From positions 1 through 5,688 of the forward strand of contig CAAGML010000050.1 in assembly GCA_900771035.1 (NCBI GenBank): DNA of 5,688 nt. The letters are read 5' to 3'. The position numbers and the translations under genes were made by a program. Each line of letters opens with the position of its first letter. The first letter of the stretch is position 1. Below are positions 1 to 5,254 of the stretch, piece after piece. The notes beneath the pieces were generated by a model. That model was not told the origin of the DNA, made no database searches, and saw nothing but the letters and a program-made list of their open reading frames with translations. The stretch is from Bacteroidales bacterium. GTDB taxonomy: Bacteria; Bacteroidota; Bacteroidia; Bacteroidales; Paludibacteraceae.

Positions 1-56
1 ATGAATTTATAGAACTCACCTAAAAAGTGTCGTTTTAACCTTTGCGGCTTGCTTCA

Positions 57-132
57 GCCTTCGGGCAGCCTACGGGCAGCTTACGGGCAGCCTTCGGGCA
101 GCTTACGGGCAGCCTACGGGCAGCTTACGGGC
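57..132 (+). repeat. 11-bp tandem array (7 units) downstream of the methyltransferase gene
   Basis: Seven consecutive units of 11 bp fit the consensus GCYTWCGGGCA (Y = C/T, W = A/T), and a degenerate eighth begins at about 134. The array starts 11 bp beyond the stop codon of the leftward methyltransferase gene and is non-coding for it. Variation is confined to two positions: the base before the loop and the second loop base. On the plus strand each unit can fold as GCY-UWCG-GGC plus a single A spacer, a 3-bp stem capped by a UNCG-type tetraloop (UUCG or UACG). On the minus strand the units with T at the first variable position give a C-A mismatch, so the fold is poorer. Slipped-strand expansion is the simplest origin. 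A function is not shown by the sequence. There is no spacer diversity, so this is not a CRISPR array. Confidence 0.9.
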
Positions 133-143
133 AGGGTACGTGT

Positions 144-1604
144 TTACTGGGTCTTTTTAGGGGTGTCGTGGCGGAGTTTGTCGGAGGTTTTCTTCTTGCG
201 TTTGCTTTCAAAGAAACGAGCGCGGTCACCACGGTCTTTTTTATGGAAATCGCCATCTTTTTTGCGGAAATCCTTTTCTTTTTTGCGGAAATCACGGTCA
301 CTGTCCTTTTTGAAACCGTCTTCCTTTTTCCGGAAGCTGTTGTCTTTGCCTTTCGTGAAGTGGTCGTCTTTCTTTTTGAAAGGCTTTTCTATTTTCGAGA
401 AATCTTTGACTCTGACGTGGCTGTCGTCAACCGTTTCTTCGTCGTCAAAAACACGGGACTTTCTTTCGCGGACGAAATCTTCGTGCTTGCCTGCGAAAAT
501 CTCGTAACGGCAGTACTGGCATTCCAAAGCGCCGTTGATGAGTTTGAACTTGGCGGAAGGTTTCATGCCGATGGCGGTGAGGAGGGATTTGTCGGAGGAG
601 ATGACCCAAGCTGTATTGCCTGTGAAATGGTGTTTGAGCGCAGTACCCAAAGAGCGGTAGAGGTCGAACATGTCGTCAGTCACGATGCGTTTGCCGTATG
701 GAGGGTTTGTCACCATAATTGCAGGTTCGTCATGGGTGGTGAAGTCGGCTACTGAGCGAAGCTGGACGGTAATGTATTTGGAGAGGCCTGCGGCTTTCAC
801 GTTTCTGTTGGCGATGGCAACTGCCTTCGGGTCAATGTCGTAGCCGTAAATGTGGTGGTCGAAATCCCTCTCTGTTGAGTCGTCGTTATAGACCTCGTCG
901 AATAAATCGGCGTCAAAGTCATGCCATTTCTCAAAGGCAAAGCGACGGCGGTAGAGACAAGGTGCCATGTTGAGGGCTATGAGTGCAGCCTCGATGAGCA
1001 GAGTTCCGGAACCGCACATAGGGTCCACGAAATCGCTTTCGCCATGCCATCCTGTCATCTTTATCATACCTGCGGCGAGGACTTCGGAGATAGGAGCGGC
1101 GGTCTGGTCAACACGCCAACCGCGAAGGTGGAGAGAGTCGCCTGAAGCGTCAAGCGACAGTGTGACAGTGTCGTGAGAGACGTGAAGATCAAAGCAGATG
1201 TCGGGGTTCTGGACAGAGACATTGGGGCGTTTGTCGAACTTTTCGCTGAAGAAATCGACGAGAGCGTCCTTAGCACGGTATTTGACGAACTGCGAATTGT
1301 GCATAGTCTCAGAGTTGACAGTCTCGTTGATGATGAAGGTGTCGTTGACCTTCATGACAGAGGTGAAATCGAAATTGCGGAGATTGTCATAGACATCGTC
1401 GGCAGAAGCGGCTTTGAAAACAGTTATAGGTCGGAGGATACGTAATGCGGTGTGCAACTGTAGGTTGGCTTTGTAGAGGAGTTTGAGGTCACCCTCGAAA
1501 GAGACAGCACGGTTGCTTATCTGTATATTGTCTGCTCCAAGTTCGGTGAGTTCGCGTGCGAGGCACTCTTCAAGTCCGTAATAGGTTTTTGCTAAAAGTT
1601 CCAT
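144..1604 (-). CDS. THUMP-domain class I SAM-dependent RNA methyltransferase (RlmL/YpsC family)
   Basis: 486 aa, cytoplasmic. Family members transfer a methyl group from S-adenosylmethionine to RNA; the E. coli RlmL half of RlmKL makes N2-methylguanosine in 23S rRNA. The exact target here is inferred, and older annotations call the family putative N6-adenine DNA methylase. Visible parts: an N-terminal ferredoxin-like/THUMP region (about 1-155); the family signature LRGWR near 160; SAM-binding motif I DPMCGSGT (194-201); an acidic motif II in YGYDID (253-258); and the catalytic NPPYG (300-304), typical of amino-group N-methyltransferases. The core ends near 375. Residues about 396-486 are a charged, probably disordered tail with regularly spaced Phe. 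The start ATG lies 5 nt after the S41 peptidase stop, so the two genes are almost certainly co-transcribed. There is no SD sequence, as expected in Bacteroidota. Confidence 0.93.
   Translation of the reverse strand: MELLAKTYYGLEECLARELTELGADNIQISNRAVSFEGDLKLLYKANLQLHTALRILRPITVFKAASADDVYDNLRNFDFTSVMKVNDTFIINETVNSETMHNSQFVKYRAKDALVDFFSEKFDKRPNVSVQNPDICFDLHVSHDTVTLSLDASGDSLHLRGWRVDQTAAPISEVLAAGMIKMTGWHGESDFVDPMCGSGTLLIEAALIALNMAPCLYRRRFAFEKWHDFDADLFDEVYNDDSTERDFDHHIYGYDIDPKAVAIANRNVKAAGLSKYITVQLRSVADFTTHDEPAIMVTNPPYGKRIVTDDMFDLYRSLGTALKHHFTGNTAWVISSDKSLLTAIGMKPSAKFKLINGALECQYCRYEIFAGKHEDFVRERKSRVFDDEETVDDSHVRVKDFSKIEKPFKKKDDHFTKGKDNSFRKKEDGFKKDSDRDFRKKEKDFRKKDGDFHKKDRGDRARFFESKRKKKTSDKLRHDTPKKTQ
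231..293 (-). repeat. 21-bp in-frame tandem repeat (3 units) in the methyltransferase tail
   Basis: Three 21-bp units lie end to end within the coding sequence and encode the heptads DFRKKEK, DFRKKDG and DFHKKDR (residues 438-458). A 16-nt plus-strand block, CTTTTTTGCGGAAATC, is exact at 257-272 and 278-293 and has two mismatches at 236-251. The 21-bp period preserves the frame, so copy number could change without breaking the gene. At protein level the pattern extends further back as diverged units with Phe at 402, 409, 416, 424 and 431. Confidence 0.85.
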
Positions 1605-1609
1605 ATAAT

Positions 1610-3169
1610 TTAATGTGTTTTGTTCATAAAGCGAATGGCGGTCTGTAGCTCGTCGTTAAGCGGCGTGATGACGTGGTAATAATACTCAGTGCCGTAAAGA
1701 GACTGTGCGACAATGGCTTTGGACTGCAGCAAGAGGGTGTGCATGATTTCGTCCATGTCGCCGTCGGTGTATTCAATTTTCTCGTTTTTTGTCTCTTTGA
1801 TGATGTTTTCCTTTATCTTTGCCTCGTCGTTGAAGCCTGCGTTGTAGGCCTCAAAATCAGAGAATTGCCTGATGAGCCTATCTCTGTTGTTGTCAGTGTA
1901 TTGGCGGCAGACCTTGTTGACAACTCCTTTGGCGACAAGTTTGCGGTAGAGGGGTGTGTTGAACGATGTGTCAAGAGGGACGAAGATGTCAGGGAAGATG
2001 CCTCCTCCGCCGTATATAGTCCTGTGTTTAAGCAAGGTGGAGTATTTCAGAGAGTCGGGGAACTGGATAGAATCAGGGTTTATCATCTCGCCGTGCTTGT
2101 AGCGTGTCTCGATGTCTTTGTAGTAGTTGTCAACGCCGCCTTTGTAAGGTTTCTGGATGTTGCGGCCTGAAGGTGTGTAGTAGCGGGCGATGGTGAGACG
2201 AATCTCAGAGCCGTCGTTCATAGGGAAAATGCGCTGGACGAGGCCTTTGCCGAAAGTGCGACGGCCGATGATAGTGGCGCGATCCCAGTCCTGAAGTGCG
2301 CCAGAGACGATTTCGCTGGCGGAGGCTGTGTATTCGTTGACGAGGACAGCGACAGGAATGTCGTAGGGTTTGAGCCCTTCGGATTTTGAGGTCTGCGTGG
2401 GCAGATGTACGCCCCTCATTGAGACAACCTCACGACCATACGGCAGGAACATTGACGCCATTTCGATGGCTGTATTCATTATTCCACCGCCGTTGGACTG
2501 AAGGTCTATGATGAGTTTTTTCAACTTTCCTGTTTTTTCAAGCTTGGCGAGTGCCTCCTTGAACTCCTGGGCGGTGGTGACAGAGAAACTGCCCACTTTG
2601 ATGTAGCCAATGCCAGGGGAGACATAGAAGGCAGCGTCAACGGAGTGAATAGGGATTTTGTCGCGTATGAGCCGGAATTCTATAGTCTCGTTGAGCGAAG
2701 GGCGGAAAACTGTGATTCTGACAGCCGTGCCTTTAGGTCCGCGAATGAGTTTAGGAACTTCGGAGAGTTTCATTTTGACACCAGAGACGGCTTTTCCGTC
2801 AACGTGGGTGAAGCGGTCGCCAGGCAGGATTCCCCCTTTTTCGGCGGGACAACCCTGGATGACCTGGTCAATGATGACAGTGTCGTTCATCATCATGTAG
2901 GTGACACCAATACCCTCGAAGTTTCCCTCAAGACCTTCGCGGCTTTCGGCGACTTCGTCGGCAGGAACGTAGGAAGAATGTGGGTCAAGCTCCTTGAGCA
3001 TTGCGCGAATTGCTGCGCCGGCGATGTTTTCCGAGTTGATGGTATCAACATAAGCATTCTCAATCAGCGATAGAACACTTGCGAGTTTAAATCCCTCTCT
3101 GCTAACGCCTTGTGCCGTCAGGAAAAGGGGTATTGCAAGCAGTGCGAGGGGTAAGAAAAGTCGTCTCAT
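1610..3169 (-). CDS. S41 family C-terminal processing peptidase (CtpA/Prc-like), exported
   Basis: 519 aa serine peptidase of the tail-specific protease family, which cleaves proteins near their C termini in the periplasm. Residues 1-20 form a signal peptide: two Arg, a hydrophobic run, then LTA-Q. No Cys follows it, so it is not a lipoprotein. An N-terminal helical segment (about 25-75) with the family motif LDPHSSY (61-67) leads into a PDZ domain (about 84-168, with GIGV at 87-90 and PGDR at 116-119). The peptidase core follows (about 185-345). The nucleophile is Ser283 in TASASE, and Lys308 in TFGKG, 25 residues later, is the general base, which is the family spacing. Glu286 is also conserved. 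The C-terminal 110 residues are an extension I cannot assign. It is the first gene of the operon with the methyltransferase. Substrates cannot be read from sequence, and Bacteroidales usually carry several S41 paralogues. Confidence 0.95.
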   Translation of the reverse strand: MRRLFLPLALLAIPLFLTAQGVSREGFKLASVLSLIENAYVDTINSENIAGAAIRAMLKELDPHSSYVPADEVAESREGLEGNFEGIGVTYMMMNDTVIIDQVIQGCPAEKGGILPGDRFTHVDGKAVSGVKMKLSEVPKLIRGPKGTAVRITVFRPSLNETIEFRLIRDKIPIHSVDAAFYVSPGIGYIKVGSFSVTTAQEFKEALAKLEKTGKLKKLIIDLQSNGGGIMNTAIEMASMFLPYGREVVSMRGVHLPTQTSKSEGLKPYDIPVAVLVNEYTASASEIVSGALQDWDRATIIGRRTFGKGLVQRIFPMNDGSEIRLTIARYYTPSGRNIQKPYKGGVDNYYKDIETRYKHGEMINPDSIQFPDSLKYSTLLKHRTIYGGGGIFPDIFVPLDTSFNTPLYRKLVAKGVVNKVCRQYTDNNRDRLIRQFSDFEAYNAGFNDEAKIKENIIKETKNEKIEYTDGDMDEIMHTLLLQSKAIVAQSLYGTEYYYHVITPLNDELQTAIRFMNKTH

Positions 3170-3190
3170 TTAGTGTCGAGAAATTTTTGT

Positions 3191-3218
3191 CAAAGATAGC
3201 AATAAAAAATGGGAAAAA
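3191..3218 (-). promoter_or_regulatory. Bacteroidota-type promoter for the S41 peptidase-methyltransferase operon
   Basis: On the minus strand, TATCTTTG (3198 to 3191) is a full match to the Bacteroidota -7 consensus TAnnTTTG. It lies 21 nt upstream of the peptidase ATG, which implies a very short leader. The -33 element is weak: only a GTTTTT tract ending near 3214 lies at about the right distance. It is back to back with the thiL promoter without overlapping its -7 box. Confidence 0.6.
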
Positions 3219-3222
3219 CGCA

Positions 3223-3252
3223 TTTGTATGTAAAAAAATTGATGTAACTTTG
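3223..3252 (+). promoter_or_regulatory. Bacteroidota-type promoter for thiL
   Basis: TTTG at 3223-3226, then 18 nt, then TAACTTTG at 3245-3252, closely matches the -33/-7 promoter pattern of the primary Bacteroidota sigma factor. Transcription would begin near 3258, about 20 nt before the thiL ATG at 3277. No SD sequence lies between. Confidence 0.75.
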
Positions 3253-3276
3253 CAGCCGTTTTCTTAGAGCATTGCA

Positions 3277-4296
3277 ATGAAGATAGAAGAGTTAGGCGAA
3301 TTTGGTCTGATAGAGCGACTTACGAAGGATTTCGAGACTCACAACGCATCTACGGTGAAGGGTGTGGGGGATGATTGTGCGGTGATGGACTACGGCGACA
3401 AGGAGGTTGTGACGACGACGGACATGCTGTTGGAGGGGGTGCATTTCGACCTTGCGTATTGTCCGCTGAAGCATTTGGGGTATAAATCAGCGATGGTCAA
3501 TATATCAGATGTGTGCGCAATGAACGCCACGCCTACACAGATGTTGGTGAGCATAGGGGTGTCAAACCGTTTTTCGGTTGAGCAGATTGAGGAGTTGTAT
3601 GCGGGGATTTATTTGGCCTGCGAGAAGGCAGGGGTTGATGTGGTGGGGGGTGACACATGCTCGTCGAGGACAGGTCTGACGATAAGCATCACGTGCATGG
3701 GGGTTGTGGAGAAGGGGAAGGCTGTGCTGCGTAGCGGGGCAAAGGTGAACGACCTTATCTGCGTGACGGGTGACCTGGGGGCTGCATATATGGGGCTTCA
3801 GTTGCTTATGCGTGAGAATAAGGTGTTCCAGGAGATGGGGGATAAGGATTTCCAACCGGATTTTGCCGGGAAAGAGTATATAATTGAGAGGCAGCTGAAG
3901 CCTGAGGCTTGTATTGACACTGTGAAATTCCTGCGTGAACACAACGTCGTGCCAACCGCAATGATGGATATTTCGGACGGGTTGTCGTCGGAACTTATGC
4001 ATATTTGCAAAGAGAGCGGCGTGGGTTGTGCGGTGTATGAGAACAAGATTCCGATTGATTACCAGACAGCCTCGATGGCGGAGGAGTTTAATATGAACCT
4101 GACGACAGTGGCGATGAACGGGGGAGAGGATTATGAGTTGCTCTTCACGGTGCCTCTGTCGGAATATGATAAGGTTAAAGACCTGGAGGGAGTTCATGTC
4201 ATCGGGCATATCACACCTGCGGAAGAGGGGCAGTTGCTCGTGACGAGGGACGGTCAGACGTTTACGCTGAAGGCCCAGGGGTGGAAGGCGTTCTGA
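3277..4296 (+). CDS. thiL: Thiamine-monophosphate kinase
   Basis: 339 aa, the usual family length. ThiL phosphorylates thiamine monophosphate with ATP to give thiamine diphosphate, the last step in making the active cofactor, in the cytosol. It belongs to the PurM/AIR synthetase-like superfamily: N-terminal AIRS domain about 30-145, C-terminal domain about 157-310. Visible ligand and metal motifs: GDDCAV (31-36), TTDMLLEGVHF (47-57), NISD (75-78), GGDT (124-127), DISDGL (231-236) and GGEDYELLF (282-290). All key acidic residues appear intact. The start has a well-placed promoter just upstream and matches the family N terminus. No other thiamine gene is in the window and no thiamine riboswitch fits into the short leader, so it appears constitutive. 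It may be co-transcribed with rpiB. Confidence 0.97.
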   Translation: MKIEELGEFGLIERLTKDFETHNASTVKGVGDDCAVMDYGDKEVVTTTDMLLEGVHFDLAYCPLKHLGYKSAMVNISDVCAMNATPTQMLVSIGVSNRFSVEQIEELYAGIYLACEKAGVDVVGGDTCSSRTGLTISITCMGVVEKGKAVLRSGAKVNDLICVTGDLGAAYMGLQLLMRENKVFQEMGDKDFQPDFAGKEYIIERQLKPEACIDTVKFLREHNVVPTAMMDISDGLSSELMHICKESGVGCAVYENKIPIDYQTASMAEEFNMNLTTVAMNGGEDYELLFTVPLSEYDKVKDLEGVHVIGHITPAEEGQLLVTRDGQTFTLKAQGWKAF

Positions 4297-4353
4297 GGGA
4301 TGAGGTAGGTCTATGGTTTGCATGGGCTACGTCTTTGCAGGATATTGCGTCGT

Positions 4354-4379
4354 GGTAAAATACAAGTTATTATTTTATC
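4354..4379. other. AT-rich inverted repeat between thiL and rpiB
   Basis: GGTAAAATA (4354-4362) and TATTTTATC (4371-4379) can pair over 9 bp, one pair being G-U, around an 8-nt loop; the core TAAAATA/TATTTTA is perfect. Two more G-U pairs could extend the stem to 4352-4381. No U-run follows, so it is not a normal intrinsic terminator. It could be a weak 3' stabilising hairpin for thiL, a protein-binding palindrome in front of rpiB, or chance in AT-rich DNA. The 105-nt gap shows no convincing TAnnTTTG box for rpiB. Confidence 0.45.
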
Positions 4380-4401
4380 GTCACTAATCGTTACATAGTT
4401 T

Positions 4402-4851
4402 ATGGAGACATTAAATAATATGAGAATCGGCATTGCCTCGGATCATGCGGGTTTCGAGTTGAAAGCCGTAGTGAAAGAGTATTTGGAGAAAGAGGGGGCA
4501 AAGGTTGAGGATTTCGGGACAAACTCGGCTGAGAGTTGCGATTACCCTGATTTCGCACACCCCCTTGCCTCGGCTGTTGAGAGGGGGGAATGTGAGTTTG
4601 GCGTGGCAATCTGCGGGTCGGCAAACGGTATCTCGATGACCGTGAACAAACACCAGGGCTGCCGTGCGGCGATCTGTTGGAAAACGGAGCTTGCGGCACT
4701 CGCACGTCAACATAATAACGCGAATGTGTTGTCACTTCCCGCTCGTTTCATAGAGGAAAACGAGGCTTTGGAGGTGGTAAAAACCTTCTTCAGCACCGAT
4801 TTTGAGGGAGGAAGACACCAGAGACGCATAGATAAAATTGCCATTAAATAA
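4402..4851 (+). CDS. rpiB: Ribose-5-phosphate isomerase B (RpiB/LacAB family)
   Basis: 149 aa from this ATG. RpiB interconverts ribose 5-phosphate and ribulose 5-phosphate in the non-oxidative pentose phosphate pathway, in the cytosol. Motifs: SDHAGFELK (13-21) with substrate-binding Asp14 and His15; DYPDFA (47-52); and the anion-hole loop CGSANGISM (71-79), in which Cys71 is the expected catalytic base (Cys66 in E. coli RpiB). His104 and Arg115 match other active-site positions. The tail GRHQRRIDKI (137-146) is family-typical. The loop reads CGSANG rather than the more common CGTGIG. An in-frame ATG at 4420 (giving MRIGIASDHAG, 143 aa) matches the usual RpiB N terminus and could be the real start; neither ATG has an SD. 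It lies 105 nt after thiL, same strand. Confidence 0.96.
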   Translation: METLNNMRIGIASDHAGFELKAVVKEYLEKEGAKVEDFGTNSAESCDYPDFAHPLASAVERGECEFGVAICGSANGISMTVNKHQGCRAAICWKTELAALARQHNNANVLSLPARFIEENEALEVVKTFFSTDFEGGRHQRRIDKIAIK

Positions 4852-4876
4852 CAGGTATTCAACTTTATAGGATTCT

Positions 4877-4887
4877 AAAGGAGGTGA
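4877..4887 (+). other. Orphan perfect Shine-Dalgarno sequence
   Basis: AAAGGAGGTGA is complementary over 11 nt to the bacterial 16S rRNA 3' end (TCACCTCCTTT), or over 10 nt to the Bacteroidales form ending ACACCTCCTTT. It lies 25 nt beyond the rpiB stop and upstream of the rpsU promoter. No ATG follows within SD range; the overlapping GTG gives only GTG ACT TAC TAA. The match itself is certain, but its role is unknown. Confidence 0.5.
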
Positions 4888-4913
4888 CTTACTAATTTTT
4901 TCAGAAAAAGAGA

Positions 4914-4943
4914 TTGCTGATTGAAAATTTAGTTGTAACTTTG
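4914..4943 (+). promoter_or_regulatory. Bacteroidota-type promoter for rpsU-recombinase operon
   Basis: TTG at 4914-4916, a 19-nt spacer and TAACTTTG at 4936-4943 match the -33/-7 consensus. Transcription should start near 4950, giving rpsU a leader of about 110 nt. That is far longer than the roughly 15-20 nt leaders of the two other promoters here. The GC-rich segment after the -7 box (4944-4963) has a potential hairpin, but its 5' arm probably lies at or before the start site. Confidence 0.75.
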
Positions 4944-5013
4944 CACTCCCGTTTTGCGGGGTGGCGCGTTGTCGTCATAAGCGTGCAAAAATAAAAAAGA
5001 AAATTAATAACAA

Positions 5014-5038
5014 GGGACCTGAGAAAAAGGATGGTTCC
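5014..5038 (+). promoter_or_regulatory. Stem-loop in the rpsU leader
   Basis: GGGACC (5014-5019) can pair with GGTTCC (5033-5038) over 6 bp, one G-U, around a 13-nt purine-rich loop that contains the end of the A-rich stretch before ATG 5031. An alternative, mutually exclusive fold pairs AGG (5028-5030) with CCT (5040-5042). The stem covers the start codon of an 11-codon upstream frame and ends 24 nt before the rpsU ATG. A ribosomal-protein autoregulatory leader is a reasonable guess, but the pairing is short and needs covariation support. Confidence 0.35.
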
Positions 5039-5066
5039 ACCTAAAAAAAAGAATCAAAAAAAATGA
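5031..5066 (+). CDS. Possible rpsU leader peptide (11 codons)
   Basis: A short frame ATG...TGA encodes MVPPKKKNQKK. Its stop overlaps the rpsU start in an ATGA tetranucleotide (5063-5066), an arrangement typical of translational coupling. An A/G-rich stretch precedes the ATG, but AAAAAGG abuts it with no spacing, so it is not a proper SD. The peptide combines a Pro-Pro pair with Lys runs, both known to slow ribosomes. The frame contains A-AAA-AAG (5045-5051), a canonical -1 slip heptamer; a -1 shift there enters the rpsU frame with no stop before the rpsU ATG. Translation is unproven, and in A-rich DNA an 11-codon frame can arise by chance. Confidence 0.25.
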   Translation: MVPPKKKNQKK

Positions 5067-5254
5067 TTGTAGTACCAGTTAAAGAGGGCGAGAACATTGA
5101 GAAAGCCCTCAAGAAGTTCAAACGTAAATTTGAGAAAACAGGCGTGGTAAAGGAGCTCCGTCGCCGTCAGCAGTTTGACAAACCTTCTGTCATCAAGCGT
5201 GAGAAAATGCAGCATGCCGTATATGTGCAGCACATGCATCTGAACGAAGAATGA
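5063..5254 (+). CDS. rpsU: 30S ribosomal protein bS21
   Basis: 63 aa basic protein of the small ribosomal subunit, located near the 16S rRNA 3' end and the mRNA exit platform. The N terminus MIVVPVKEGE, the following amphipathic Lys/Arg-rich helix (about 11-32) and the RRRQQFDKPS segment (33-42) are diagnostic of bS21 in this phylum, and the length is normal. In Flavobacterium, bS21 together with bS6 and bS18 helps hide the anti-SD of 16S rRNA, which explains the rarity of SD use; that work is from memory. The start codon follows an A-rich unstructured tract without an SD. It has its own promoter and long leader, and its last four bases overlap the recombinase start, so the two are probably translated in a coupled way. 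Confidence 0.97.
   Translation: MIVVPVKEGENIEKALKKFKRKFEKTGVVKELRRRQQFDKPSVIKREKMQHAVYVQHMHLNEE

Noticed and set aside
57..132. CRISPR array
   Set aside because: Units are contiguous 11-mers with no unique spacers and no cas genes nearby.
42..755. 237-codon plus-strand frame crossing the 11-bp array and the methyltransferase tail
   Set aside because: It is antisense to a well-supported gene. Its repeats come from the 11-bp array (period 33 nt = 11 aa) and from the complement of Lys codons read as Phe. No recognisable domain or promoter of its own.
1673..2170. 165-codon plus-strand frame opposite the peptidase gene
   Set aside because: Val/Phe/Asp-rich antisense shadow of the S41 C-terminal region, with no promoter or family match.
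3562..4323. 253-codon minus-strand frame opposite thiL
   Set aside because: thiL is intact with all motifs in the plus frame. The minus frame is His/Leu/Arg-rich with no domain, typical of an antisense shadow.
4297..4401. Promoter for rpiB
   Set aside because: Near matches such as CGTCTTTG and TATTTTAT each miss two of the six fixed TAnnTTTG positions and lack a paired TTTG at the right distance.
4884..4895. GTG-started mini-ORF at the orphan SD
   Set aside because: Only three codons (GTG ACT TAC TAA), and the GTG is inside the SD itself, so it cannot be used with it.
4944..4963. Hairpin CAC-U-CCCG / CGGGGTG as an rpiB terminator
   Set aside because: No U-run follows and it lies directly after the -7 box, so its 5' arm is probably not fully transcribed from that promoter. 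More likely a GC-rich initial transcribed region.
4914..4994. TTG-started 26-codon frame downstream of the orphan SD
   Set aside because: The start is 26 nt beyond the SD, the frame overlaps the rpsU promoter, and the peptide resembles nothing known to me.
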